Part shown: one piece after another, positions 20,025 to 28,356 of the stretch
Position numbering within the stretch: the stretch's first letter is position 1
How the letters are laid out: the number at the start of each line of letters is the position of its first letter
From: Provencibacterium sp.
GTDB taxonomy: Bacteria; Bacillota; Clostridia; Oscillospirales; Ruminococcaceae
DNA length: 64,000 nt
Direction: 5' to 3'
Assembly: GCA_022793895.1 (NCBI GenBank)
Contig: JAAWDS010000010.1
Span: 62,001 to 126,000, forward strand
Position numbers and translations under genes: made by a program
The notes under the pieces: generated by a model
What the model saw: the letters and a program-made list of their open reading frames with translations, nothing else
Database searches by the model: none
What the model was told of the DNA's origin: nothing

Positions 20025-20070
20025 GGAAAAATCCCTGGCCTGCACCCATGAAGGGGCACAGGCCAGGGAT
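20025..20070 (-). terminator. Terminator of pckG
   Basis: Minus-strand ATCCCTGGCCTG / CAGGCCAGGGAT stem (12 bp) followed by TTTTTCC; lies 30 nt after the pckG stop. Confidence 0.85.
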
Positions 20071-20099
20071 CTATTTTTAAAAGGAGGGAGCGGAAAAAC

Positions 20100-21869
20100 T
20101 TACTTCAGGTTCGCCTTAAGGGTTTCGAGCTCGGCCTTCAGCTCTGCCGGCAGACGGTCGCCGAACTGCTTATAGAAGTCCTCGATGCCCGCGGCCTCTT
20201 CCTGCCATAGCGCCTTGTCCACATCCAACAGGCCCTTGACGGTATCAACCGTGATGTCGCTGAGGCCCTCGATGTTGATGTCCTCCGCCTTCGGCTCATA
20301 GCCGATAGCGGTTTCAACCGCATCCACCTTGCCCTCGCAGCGGTCGAGGATCCACATCAGGACGCGCATGTTGTCGCCGAAGCCCGGCCAGATGAAGTGG
20401 CCTTCGTCGTCGGTACGGAACCAGTTGACGTTGAAGATCTTCGGAGCCTTGTCGCCGAGCTTCTTGCCCATTTCGAGCCAGTGGCCGAAGTAGTCGCCCA
20501 TGTGGTAGCCGCAGAAGGGACGCATGGCCATGGGGTCGCGGCGGACAACGCCGACGGCGCCGGTCGCGGCGGCGGTGGTCTCGGAGGCCATAATCGAGCC
20601 TACGAATACGCCGTGCTGCCAGCTGCGGGACTGGTAGACCAGCGGAGCGGTCTTGGCGCGGCGGCCGCCAAAGACGATGGCGGAGATCGGAACGCCGAGC
20701 GGATCGTTGAACTTATCGCTGATGCAGGGGCAGTTCTTGGCCGGAGCGGTGAAACGGCTGTTGGGGTTGGCGCCCTTCTCGGAGGAGGTTTTGCCGTTCC
20801 AGGGGTTGCCCTTCCAGTCGATAGCGTTCTCAGGCGGATTCTTGTCGAGACCTTCCCACCAAACGGTGTTGTCGTCCAGGTTATGCGCAACGTTGGTGAA
20901 GATGGTGCCGCGCTTGGTGGTCGCCAGCGCGTTGGGGTTGGACTTGTCGTTGGTGCCGGGGGCAACGCCGAAGAAGCCGGCTTCGGGGTTGATAGCCCAG
21001 AGCCTGCCGTCCGTGCCGATGCGCATCCAGGCAATGTCGTCGCCGACCGTCCAAACCTTGTAGCCCTGCTTCTTGTAGACCTCCGGCGGGATGAGCATGG
21101 CCAGGTTGGTCTTGCCGCAGGCGGAGGGGAAGGCGGCCGCAATGTATTTAGTTTCGCCCGAAGGGGTCTCTACGCCGAGAATGAGCATGTGCTCGGCCAT
21201 CCAGCCCTCGTTCTTGCCCTGGTAGGAGGCGATGCGCAGCGCAAAGCACTTTTTGCCCAGCAGAACGTTCCCGCCGTAACCGGAGTTGATGCTCCAGATA
21301 GCGTTGTCTTCGGGGAAGTGAACGATATAGCGCTTCTCCTCGTCCACATCCGCCTTGGAGTGCAGGCCGCGCACAAAATCGTTGGACTCGTCGCCGAGCT
21401 GTTCGAGCGCGCACTTGCCCATGCGGGTCATGATGTCCATGTTGAGCACAACATAGATCGAGTCGGTCAGCTCAACGCCAACCTTCGAGAGCTTGGAGCC
21501 GATGGGGCCCATGCAGTAGGGGATGACGTACATGGTGCGGCCCTTCATAACGCCGTCGTACATCTTGGTGAGGCGATCATACATCACAACCGGATCTTCC
21601 CAGTTGTTGATGGGGCCCGCATCCTCTTTCTTGCGGGTGCAGATGAAGGTGCGGTGCTCTACGCGCGCCACATCGTTGACCGCCGTGCGGTGGAGGTAGC
21701 AGCCGGGGAGCTTCTCCTCGTTGAGCTTGATCATTTCGCCGGTCGAGCAGGCCTCGTCGCGCAGAGCCTGGAGCTGCTCCTCGCTTCCATCCAGCCAGAC
21801 TACTTTATCCGGCTTGCACAGCTTGATCATTTCGTCCACCCAGGACAATACATTCTGGTTTTTGGTCAT
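20100..21869 (-). CDS. pckG: Phosphoenolpyruvate carboxykinase, GTP-dependent type
   Basis: 589 aa. It belongs to the GTP-using family, not the ATP-using PckA usual in Firmicutes: P-loop FPSACGKTNLAML (about 248-260), GDDIAWMRIGTDGRLWAINPEAGFFGVAPGT, NNWEDP near the N terminus and FGGRRAKTAPLVYQS. It interconverts oxaloacetate + GTP with PEP + CO2 + GDP in the cytoplasm. In gut anaerobes the carboxylating direction can feed the C4 branch, while PPDK handles PEP/pyruvate. RBS GGGAGG six bases before the ATG. Strong codon bias. Monocistronic with a good promoter and a 95-nt leader holding a short hairpin (GTGGGA/TCCCAC). Confidence 0.96.
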   Translation of the reverse strand: MTKNQNVLSWVDEMIKLCKPDKVVWLDGSEEQLQALRDEACSTGEMIKLNEEKLPGCYLHRTAVNDVARVEHRTFICTRKKEDAGPINNWEDPVVMYDRLTKMYDGVMKGRTMYVIPYCMGPIGSKLSKVGVELTDSIYVVLNMDIMTRMGKCALEQLGDESNDFVRGLHSKADVDEEKRYIVHFPEDNAIWSINSGYGGNVLLGKKCFALRIASYQGKNEGWMAEHMLILGVETPSGETKYIAAAFPSACGKTNLAMLIPPEVYKKQGYKVWTVGDDIAWMRIGTDGRLWAINPEAGFFGVAPGTNDKSNPNALATTKRGTIFTNVAHNLDDNTVWWEGLDKNPPENAIDWKGNPWNGKTSSEKGANPNSRFTAPAKNCPCISDKFNDPLGVPISAIVFGGRRAKTAPLVYQSRSWQHGVFVGSIMASETTAAATGAVGVVRRDPMAMRPFCGYHMGDYFGHWLEMGKKLGDKAPKIFNVNWFRTDDEGHFIWPGFGDNMRVLMWILDRCEGKVDAVETAIGYEPKAEDINIEGLSDITVDTVKGLLDVDKALWQEEAAGIEDFYKQFGDRLPAELKAELETLKANLK

Positions 21870-21970
21870 CTTGTGCCTCCCATTCCGCCGGACGCATCCG
21901 GCTGTATTCTTCCACCCTTACTGGGCGTGGTTTCAACCAGCGTGGGAGATCGAAAATTCCCACATCTACC

Positions 21971-21999
21971 ATTATAGTCCGATTAGGCCGCCTTTTCAA
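21971..21999 (-). promoter_or_regulatory. Promoter of pckG
   Basis: Minus strand TTGAAA (21994-21999), 17-nt spacer, perfect TATAAT (21971-21976). Confidence 0.85.
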
Positions 22000-22099
22000 G
22001 CGTTTCGTTAATTTTTGAGCAATTTAATGGAAAGTTCACACGGCGTCGTTTTCCGGGGAAATTTTCCGGTTTGGGCGGTTCCCAGCAAACCTTACCGGA

Positions 22100-22128
22100 T
22101 GGACGGGCTGCGCGCGCTGTGGTAAAAT
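22100..22128 (+). promoter_or_regulatory. Possible promoter of the nuclease-like gene
   Basis: TGGACG (22100-22105), 17-nt spacer, TAAAAT (22123-22128), about 35 nt before the RBS. Confidence 0.5.
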
Positions 22129-22168
22129 AAAAGACACGCAGCCTTATTTCATGAAGGGGGGCGGGCAG

Positions 22169-22774
22169 ATGGCGCTCAACACCGGAAGAAGGTTTGAGGA
22201 TGAGGTCTATGCCGTTGTGGAACGGCTGGTGAGCTCCCGTCAGTTTTTACTTTCAGAGCCCTATGTAAAAATCCGCAGGCGGGCGAAGTATTATTCCAGG
22301 GACAGGGAAGCGCCCATCGAGTGCGACATTGCCGTTGAGAAATATCTGAGGGATCCCGATGCGGAGAGCTGGCTGCATCCGGCCTTAATCGTCGTCATAG
22401 AATGTAAGGACTACCGGGGGCCGGTTCCGGTGGACGACGTGGAGGAATTTCACGCCAAGCTGCAACAGATCGGGGCGGACAACACCAAGGGGATTTTAAT
22501 TGCTCATGAGGGAGCCTTCCAAAAGAGCGCTTTGCGGTATGCGCAGTCCAAAGGAATCGGGCTGGCCAGAATATTACCGGACAGTCAGGTTCATTATATC
22601 CTAGAGTGCAGGGATCCCATTGGGTTCTATGGTCCCATGGCCGCCCAGCGGGTTATGGCGGAACGGATCCGGGCGCTGACCGGGGCGGATTATATTTCAG
22701 AGGACGGCGATCGCTTTTTCTCCCTGACCGGGGAAAGCAGCCTACCGGAGCTGGTGCGCAGCCGGCTCCGGTAG
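22169..22774 (+). CDS. PD-(D/E)XK (Mrr/NERD-like) nuclease-fold protein
   Basis: 201 aa from ATG 22169 after AAGGGGGGCGGG; the track start 22151 would place the RBS inside the gene. The core reads IECDIAVE, then LIVVIECKDYRGPVPVDDVEEFHAKL, matching the D...E-x-K active site of restriction-endonuclease-like folds, with a following GILIAHEGAFQKSALRYAQSKGIGLARI typical of Mrr/RecB-like REase_cat domains. No DNA-recognition or helicase domain is fused and no methylase lies nearby. It may be a stand-alone restriction or repair nuclease, or a structural relative. It precedes the bile salt hydrolase by 60 nt on the same strand, so both may be cotranscribed, without an obvious functional link. Exact family not assigned. 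Confidence 0.72.
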   Translation: MALNTGRRFEDEVYAVVERLVSSRQFLLSEPYVKIRRRAKYYSRDREAPIECDIAVEKYLRDPDAESWLHPALIVVIECKDYRGPVPVDDVEEFHAKLQQIGADNTKGILIAHEGAFQKSALRYAQSKGIGLARILPDSQVHYILECRDPIGFYGPMAAQRVMAERIRALTGADYISEDGDRFFSLTGESSLPELVRSRLR

Positions 22775-22834
22775 GCCGGGCCGTATCCTTTGATAGCGAC
22801 CGCCCTTAAAAGGAACGCGAAAGGAGCAGAACGA

Positions 22835-23824
22835 ATGTGTACGGCAGCAACCTATAGGACCAAGGACTTCTACTTCGGACGGACGCTGGACAATGAGCGG
22901 TCCTTCGGGGAAGAGGTGACGGTGACGCCGCGGAATTTCCCGCTGCATTTTATCGAAGCGATGGACCTTCCCGCTCATTATGCGCTGATCGGCATGGCCT
23001 GCGTGCTGGAAAACTACCCGCTGTATTACGACGCGGTCAATGAAAAGGGCCTGAGCATGGCGGGGCTCAACTTTGTGGGCAACGCCGTTTACCACAGCAG
23101 CAGGAAAGGCCGGGACAACATCGCGCAGTTTGAGCTTATCCCTTGGCTGTTGAGCCAGTGCGCCACCGTGGGGGAGGCGCGGCTGCTTTTGGAAAAGCTC
23201 AACCTGCTGGATACGCCGTTCAGCCCCGGCCTGCCGCCGGCGCAGCTGCATTGGCTGATTGCAGACCGGGAGTCTGCTATCACGGTGGAGCCGGTGGCGG
23301 AGGGGCTGAAAATTTATGAAAACCCGGTTGGGGTTCTGACCAACAACCCGCCCTTTGATATGCAGATGTTTGCGCTGAACAATTACCGGGCGCTCTCCGC
23401 GAAGCTCACCCCCGACACCTTTGCGCCGGGCCTTCCGCTGCGCGCCTATAGCCTTGGGCTGGGCGGGTTGGGGCTGCCGGGGGATCTCTCCTCTCAATCC
23501 CGTTTTGTGCGGGCGGTCTTTACCAAGCTGAACGCCGTTTCCGGCCAGGGTGAAACGGAAAGCGTCAGCCAGTTTTTCCACATTATGGGCGCGGTGGACC
23601 AGCCGCGGGGCTGTTCCGAGCTGGAAAACGGCGGATATGAGACCACCCTTTACACCTCCTGCTGCAACGCGGATAGGGGCGTCTACTATTACACCAGCTA
23701 CAGTAACCGCCAGATCACCGCCGTTGAGCTTCACCGGGAAAACCTGGAAGGCAGAACGCTGGCGCGCTATCCGCTCATTCTGGAGGAGCAAATCCGGGTG
23801 CAGAATGCAGAAGCGGGCGGCTGA
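22835..23824 (+). CDS. bsh: Choloylglycine (bile salt) hydrolase family, Ntn-type amidase
   Basis: 329 aa from ATG 22835, seven bases after AAAGGAG. Removal of Met exposes the N-terminal nucleophile Cys2 (MCTAATY). Other family positions are present: FGRTLD near residue 15, GLSMAGLNF, VLTNNPPFD with Asn170/171, and LPGDLSSQSRFVR with the conserved Arg. The family hydrolyses the amide of glycine- or taurine-conjugated bile acids, or of penicillin V and acyl-homoserine lactones in some members; the LSSQSRFVRAVF segment favours the bile salt group. No signal peptide, so cytoplasmic. This is the main hint for a gut habitat. Substrate preference cannot be read safely from sequence. Confidence 0.87.
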   Translation: MCTAATYRTKDFYFGRTLDNERSFGEEVTVTPRNFPLHFIEAMDLPAHYALIGMACVLENYPLYYDAVNEKGLSMAGLNFVGNAVYHSSRKGRDNIAQFELIPWLLSQCATVGEARLLLEKLNLLDTPFSPGLPPAQLHWLIADRESAITVEPVAEGLKIYENPVGVLTNNPPFDMQMFALNNYRALSAKLTPDTFAPGLPLRAYSLGLGGLGLPGDLSSQSRFVRAVFTKLNAVSGQGETESVSQFFHIMGAVDQPRGCSELENGGYETTLYTSCCNADRGVYYYTSYSNRQITAVELHRENLEGRTLARYPLILEEQIRVQNAEAGG

Positions 23825-23908
23825 GGAGCCGGCTGATTCTGTTGGAAGGCTGTTCTTTCAGGGAAGGACGCCTTTCGTTCATAGCCCGTTTTTGAAGCGG
23901 CGCCATAA

Positions 23909-23958
23909 CCCGCGCCGCCCCGAATACCAGAGATTTTCGGGGCGGCGCGGGCCTTTTT
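23909..23958 (+). terminator. Terminator after bile salt hydrolase
   Basis: CCCGCGCCGCCCCGA (23909-23923) / TCGGGGCGGCGCGGG (23937-23951), then CCTTTTT. Confidence 0.9.
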
Positions 23959-24030
23959 CTGTCTTATTTTTTTAATCCCTCCGGCTGTGCAAAACCGGTG
24001 CGGGAAGAACCCTTTTCCGTTCTCCGGCGG

Positions 24031-25914
24031 CTACCGGTCAATCCGCTCTAAACCTTGGTGATCCAAAATAGCGGTGCTGCCGCCGCAGCGGATCTCCAGC
24101 CTTTCGGTGTTGAACTCCGCCGTGCAGTAAGGGTTGTCATAGCGCGGGTAGCCGTGCAGCGGGACCGGCTCCCCAGCGACGGTCAGCGGCTTCACCCATC
24201 CGAAGCGCATCTCTCCCTGGGAAGGGGACTGGTATTGGAAAGAGAGGGTGTCGCCCGTCAGCGCTTCGGCGCTAAAACGGGAACAGAAATCCTGAAAGCT
24301 GCCGTTCTGCGCCTTGGAACCCAGCTCCGTTACCCAGACGTTCGCATGCCCCGGTGCCATGTAATCAAACGGCTGCCGGACCTCGATATCGGGGAACACG
24401 CTGGAAAAAGCCTCGCCGGCCGGCTTCCAGCGCGCGGGCAGCAGCGAACGCAGGGCAATATAGGCGTCGCCCTTGCGGCCGAATACCCAGCCGTCCCGCT
24501 CCATCGTTTCATCAAACTGGTCGCGCGGGAAGTAGGCGTGGCTATAAAGATAGTCCACAAAATCCGGTTCGATCCGGTAGATGCACAGCAGAACGTTTTC
24601 ATGCGCCGCCGCGCGGGGCAGGTTGAGGTTGCCGGCGAGCTGGTTGGGCCGGGCGGTGTAATCGTCCGATGCCGGGCTGGTGGTAAAGACCTGAACCCCG
24701 CCGCCCAGATGGGCCGCCCAGGGATGCTGCTGATAGCCCATGCGCCCCTTGCGGAAATCCTGGGCGCAGCTGAGCAGGTAATCCGGCGTTTTGTAGGTAT
24801 AGATGTTGACCTCGGTCATCGCCGTGTAATCCGGCGTGCCCTCCGGGCAGGGGAGGCCCGCCTCGTCGCTGCGGTCATAGCGTTCCTTGTAGGCGCGCAC
24901 CCGGTTTACCATCCAGTTCCAATAGGGGTAGACCTTGAGCGAGTTCTCTATCACAAGGCGATCGGAGTAGGCTTGAATGCCCCAGAACAGCATAATGTTA
25001 TCAAAATCAGCGGGATCAACGCCGTAGTATTTCGCGTCCGCCACATCGATGCTCATCCGCTCCCGGTTGATCATGACGGCCGGTTTATCCAGCGCCGCCT
25101 TGCGGATCGCCTCCGGGAGCCGGTAGTCATAGAGAGCGAGCAGCGCCGCCGCGTCGGAGAACTGATCGCCGCAGCCCTCGCCCCAGTAGAGCGCGCAGAC
25201 GGGGGAGACGCCCTGCCCCTTCGGAGAAACGAGCGACGGCGCATAGATCCGGCCGTGGGTGCCGCACAAGAAGCCGTCCTGTGCGTTGACGGCGACGTCA
25301 AACATCAGCATGTCAACGAGCATGAGGCAGCGCAGGCGGATATCCTCCTCATCCGCGCAATAGGCCAGCCCCAAAAGCGCCTCGATGTCCTCGCAGTAAT
25401 AGCCGTCGGTCAGCCATTCCGAGAAGCCGAAGCGGGTCCGCCAATCGATCCAGCGCCGGATATAGGCGAGGGCGTGCTCCTTATGCCAGGCGCCGGTTTC
25501 CCCGTTGGAGGAGAACACCCGATCGGGGAGGAGCTGGCCAACCAGATATTCCGCGCTGTGGAAAAGGATCTGATGGTTTTCGGTAAAGAAACAGGCGTGT
25601 ACCTCGCCGGGCTCATCCAGCCAGTATTTGAAGCCGGCGAGGCTTTCTTCGATCTTTTGAGCATAGCCCTCCGGCAGCAAGGAACGGTGCCGGCGCAGCA
25701 TGAGCTGGAGCGCGGGAATGTAGAAGTCGGCGCAGTCGTTGCGCGCATCTACCCATTGGAGCGTAGCGTCCAGGCATTCGGTGTTCAGCGCAGGCGCGCT
25801 CTCGCCGCGGGCCATGAGCTCCAGCTTGACGAGCTCTTGAAAAGGGCTCCCCTTCAGCCGGCGATCCTTCACGGGCAAACGGACAGATTGACGCAGATAT
25901 TCCAAGTTGGTCAT
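24031..25914 (-). CDS. Unassigned 627-aa protein, probably an alpha/alpha-toroid carbohydrate-active enzyme
   Basis: No signal peptide or membrane segment, so a cytoplasmic enzyme is likely. Residues about 1-400 are helix-rich with many aromatic residues; blocks such as FFTENHQILFHSAEYLVGQ, DWRTRFGFSEWLTDGYY and YWGEGCGDQFSD suggest an (alpha/alpha) toroid like heparinase- or GH88/105-type enzymes. The C-terminal third is beta-rich (VFTTSPASDDYTARPNQLAG, then short strands), resembling the beta-sandwich that follows such toroids. I cannot name a CAZy family or catalytic residues. It is divergent from the LplB/LplC/lipoprotein transporter, with its own promoter and a shared 11-bp motif in between, so it probably degrades the oligosaccharide that the transporter imports. 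RBS GGAAGGAAGA. Confidence 0.65.
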   Translation of the reverse strand: MTNLEYLRQSVRLPVKDRRLKGSPFQELVKLELMARGESAPALNTECLDATLQWVDARNDCADFYIPALQLMLRRHRSLLPEGYAQKIEESLAGFKYWLDEPGEVHACFFTENHQILFHSAEYLVGQLLPDRVFSSNGETGAWHKEHALAYIRRWIDWRTRFGFSEWLTDGYYCEDIEALLGLAYCADEEDIRLRCLMLVDMLMFDVAVNAQDGFLCGTHGRIYAPSLVSPKGQGVSPVCALYWGEGCGDQFSDAAALLALYDYRLPEAIRKAALDKPAVMINRERMSIDVADAKYYGVDPADFDNIMLFWGIQAYSDRLVIENSLKVYPYWNWMVNRVRAYKERYDRSDEAGLPCPEGTPDYTAMTEVNIYTYKTPDYLLSCAQDFRKGRMGYQQHPWAAHLGGGVQVFTTSPASDDYTARPNQLAGNLNLPRAAAHENVLLCIYRIEPDFVDYLYSHAYFPRDQFDETMERDGWVFGRKGDAYIALRSLLPARWKPAGEAFSSVFPDIEVRQPFDYMAPGHANVWVTELGSKAQNGSFQDFCSRFSAEALTGDTLSFQYQSPSQGEMRFGWVKPLTVAGEPVPLHGYPRYDNPYCTAEFNTERLEIRCGGSTAILDHQGLERIDR

Positions 25915-26035
25915 TTGAAATCTTCCTTCCTAAATAGGTGATGATTTTGGAATATCCGGTGTTGTGTGCAGCAGAAAATGTTCGGAAGCCTGCCGCTTTT
26001 CAAAAATAACATAAATCCCCTTCATTGCATCCCTT

Positions 26036-26064
26036 ATATTAACAAAAACGCCGGTAAAATACAA
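26036..26064 (-). promoter_or_regulatory. Promoter of the 627-aa gene
   Basis: Minus strand TTGTAT (26059-26064), 17-nt spacer, TAATAT (26036-26041). Confidence 0.6.
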
Positions 26065-26191
26065 GGCTTCCGGCAGCAGAATTTTTCGGCCCGGCATTCT
26101 ATCCATTCCTCTTAAAAAAGACATATCTCCTAAAAATATAAAGCAAAATTCGTGTGTTCATACATATATACCGATAAAATTTAAATATCTC

Positions 26192-26220
26192 TTGTGTTTT
26201 TTTGTCCTTTGTACTATAAT
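26192..26220 (+). promoter_or_regulatory. Promoter of the transporter leader
   Basis: TTGTGT (26192-26197), 17-nt spacer, perfect TATAAT (26215-26220). Transcription from here would cross the hairpin and the terminator before the first permease. Confidence 0.65.
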
Positions 26221-26273
26221 GCACTTGCAAGAGAGCGGGTGGCCGTCCGTTTCATCCGTTTGAAGCATAAATC

Positions 26274-26313
26274 GTCCGGTGTTGTTAAAACTATAGGTTT
26301 AACAACACCGGAC
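26274..26313 (+). repeat. Perfect 16-bp inverted repeat in the transporter leader
   Basis: GTCCGGTGTTGTTAAA (26274-26289) / TTTAACAACACCGGAC (26298-26313), 8-nt spacer. No T-run follows, so it is more likely an operator or structured RNA element than a terminator. Confidence 0.8.
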
Positions 26314-26351
26314 TATCTGCAATTAGGGGATTTAACGGGTTAAAATATTGT

Positions 26352-26381
26352 GCAGCTTGCAAAGTGCAAGCTGCTTTTTTT
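26352..26381 (+). terminator. Intrinsic terminator in the 5' leader of the transporter operon
   Basis: GCAGCTTGCA (26352-26361) / TGCAAGCTGC (26365-26374), 3-nt loop, then seven T. It sits between the promoter and the first gene, 60 nt before the ATG, so it acts as an attenuator or ends a short RNA of about 155 nt. Confidence 0.85.
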
Positions 26382-26441
26382 GTACATATATACAAGCCAT
26401 AGATTATTATCGAAACCTATAAATAGGAGGAATGCGTTGAT

Positions 26442-27383
26442 ATGATTGCGGAAGCCCGTGCGGGCAACAAGCTCAAAAAGAAGGGGGTTTTTTACTATCT
26501 CAAAAGGGATTTTGAACTCTATCTGCTTCTGCTTCTGCCCGTTGTTTATTATGTGGTGTTTAAGTATGTACCCATGTACGGCGTAACCATTGCCTTCAAG
26601 GATTACAACATGTTCAAGGGGATCTTAGCCAGCGACTGGGTGGGGCTGGATGTCTTTAAAGAAATTTTCCAAATGAAAAATTTCTACACGGTTGTCCGCA
26701 ATACCTTCTTAATCAACGGCTTCGACCTGCTGCTCGGCTTCCCTGCGCCGGTTCTGCTGGCGATTCTCCTCAATGAAATCCGCAGCGTTCATTTCAAAAA
26801 AATTTCCCAAACGGTGCTCTACCTTCCCCATTTCCTTTCCTGGGTCATCATCGGCGGCATTGCCTACCAGATTTTTGCCACGCAGTCGGGCATGATCAAC
26901 ACCACCCTGCGGCAGATGGGCTTTGAATCCATCCCCTTTTTGACCGAGAAATGGCACTGGCTCTTTACCTATGTAGGGATTGGCATCTGGCAGAGCATGG
27001 GCTGGGGAACGATCATCTATCTGGCGGCGATCACAGGCATCAACAGCGAGCTTTATGAGGCGGCGGAGGTGGATGGCGCGAGCCGCCTGCAAAAAATCTG
27101 GCACATCACCATCCCCGGCATTATGTCCACCATTGTGATCATGTTGATCCTGCGCATGGGGCAGATCATTACCATCGGCTTTGACCGGCCCTATGTTCTC
27201 GGGAACCCGCTGGTTACAGATTTTTCGGAGGTTATCAGTACCTTTACCTACCACTATGGCTTGAAAGCCGCCCGGTATTCGCTGGCGACCGCCGTGGGGC
27301 TGTTCCAGTCGGTGATCGGCATTATCTTCTTAACGAGCACCAACGCGATCGCCAAGAAGTGCGGTGAAACCGGAATCTGGTAA
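26442..27383 (+). CDS. ABC sugar transporter permease, LplB type
   Basis: 313 aa, six predicted membrane helices and the permease EAA motif EAAEVDGASRLQKIWHITIPGI, where the ATPase docks. The N-terminal region with ELYLLLLLPVVYYVVFKYVPMYGVTIAFKDY is typical of the LplB/YteP subfamily of CUT1 transporters, which import oligosaccharides or aldouronates. RBS AGGAGG. First gene of a three-gene unit (two permeases and a binding lipoprotein) without an ATPase; such systems normally share an MsmX/MsmK-type ATPase encoded elsewhere. Preceded by a leader terminator, so expression probably needs readthrough or an internal promoter. Confidence 0.92.
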   Translation: MIAEARAGNKLKKKGVFYYLKRDFELYLLLLLPVVYYVVFKYVPMYGVTIAFKDYNMFKGILASDWVGLDVFKEIFQMKNFYTVVRNTFLINGFDLLLGFPAPVLLAILLNEIRSVHFKKISQTVLYLPHFLSWVIIGGIAYQIFATQSGMINTTLRQMGFESIPFLTEKWHWLFTYVGIGIWQSMGWGTIIYLAAITGINSELYEAAEVDGASRLQKIWHITIPGIMSTIVIMLILRMGQIITIGFDRPYVLGNPLVTDFSEVISTFTYHYGLKAARYSLATAVGLFQSVIGIIFLTSTNAIAKKCGETGIW

Positions 27384-27415
27384 AACAGCTATCCCTTAAA
27401 GGAGATGAGAAGGAT

Positions 27416-28294
27416 TTGCACGCTTTAAAAAAGGTTTCCGCGGGAACGGTTTTCATCTATGCGCTGGTAACGGTAATTGTGCTGGTTTGCTTGTTTCCGT
27501 TCCTGCACATCTTCGCCATGTCTTTCAGCTCCAATCATGCGATTATGTCCAACCTGGTTGGAATCTGGCCGGTGGAATTCAGCCTGAACGCCTATCAGGT
27601 GGTATTCCGGGATAACACCATGATCCATTCGCTGCTTTATACCATCCTGATGACGGTGACGTACACGGCGATTTCGGTTCTGCTGACGATTTTTACCGCC
27701 TATCCGCTGAGCAAGAAGGAGCTGAAGGGCCGGAACGTGCTGCTGGCGTTCTTTATTTTCACCATGTATTTCTCAGGCGGCATGATACCGGACTATCTGC
27801 TTGTGCGCAACCTTGGGCTGATCAACAGCGTTTGGGCGCTGATTCTGCCGGGGGCTATCAGCACCTACAACATGATTATCATGAAGACCTTTTTCGGCAG
27901 CATCCCGGACAGCATCAAGGAATCGGCGCGGCTGGACGGCTGTTCGGAGATCCGGCTGCTGTTCACCATCGTCCTCCCGCTTTCGACCGCCTCGATTGCA
28001 ACCATCAGCCTGTTCTATGCGGTCGGAAAATGGAACGCCTTCCAGGACGCCCTGTTTTACATCTCGGACCAGGCCCTCTATCCGTTGCAGCTCAAGCTCT
28101 ATAACATTGTTTTTAACAGCATGAGCGTTGAGATTACCGCGCAGGAGGGGATGACGGACGTTTTCAGCAACATAACCGCAGAGAGCCTCAAGGCGGCCTG
28201 CATTATGTTCGCCACCCTTCCCATCATCCTGGTTTATCCCTGGCTGCAAAAGTATTTCATTCATGGCGTCATGATCGGAGCCGTGAAGGAATAA
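27416..28294 (+). CDS. ABC sugar transporter permease, LplC/YtcP type
   Basis: 292 aa, likely TTG start at 27416 behind AAAGGAGATGAGAAGGA, 32 nt after the upstream permease. Six membrane helices; EAA-like loop ESARLDGCSEIRLLFTIVLPLS. The N-terminal block VTVIVLVCLFPFLHIFAMSFSSNHAI is characteristic of the LplC family, partner of LplB. Together with the preceding and following genes it forms a CUT1-like importer. The TTG start is less certain than the function. Confidence 0.9.
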   Translation: MHALKKVSAGTVFIYALVTVIVLVCLFPFLHIFAMSFSSNHAIMSNLVGIWPVEFSLNAYQVVFRDNTMIHSLLYTILMTVTYTAISVLLTIFTAYPLSKKELKGRNVLLAFFIFTMYFSGGMIPDYLLVRNLGLINSVWALILPGAISTYNMIIMKTFFGSIPDSIKESARLDGCSEIRLLFTIVLPLSTASIATISLFYAVGKWNAFQDALFYISDQALYPLQLKLYNIVFNSMSVEITAQEGMTDVFSNITAESLKAACIMFATLPIILVYPWLQKYFIHGVMIGAVKE

Positions 28295-28356
28295 CCCCAT
28301 TTTGTGATTCGTGGAAGAGATCCATGATGATACTTGAAGCAAAAGGAGAGAGATTC

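Larger units (their letters stand above)
25915..26441. other. Regulatory region between the 627-aa gene and the sugar transporter operon
   Basis: AT-rich. Contains promoters on both strands, three copies of TCCGGTGTTGT (25955-25965; 26275-26285; inverted 26302-26312), a 16-bp perfect hairpin and an intrinsic terminator ahead of the first permease. No gene is supported. Confidence 0.7.

Noticed and set aside
26221-26366. GCACTTGCAAG at the transporter start site as an antiterminator against CTTGCAAAGTGC
   Set aside because: Its first half lies before the predicted transcription start, so most of it would not be in the RNA.
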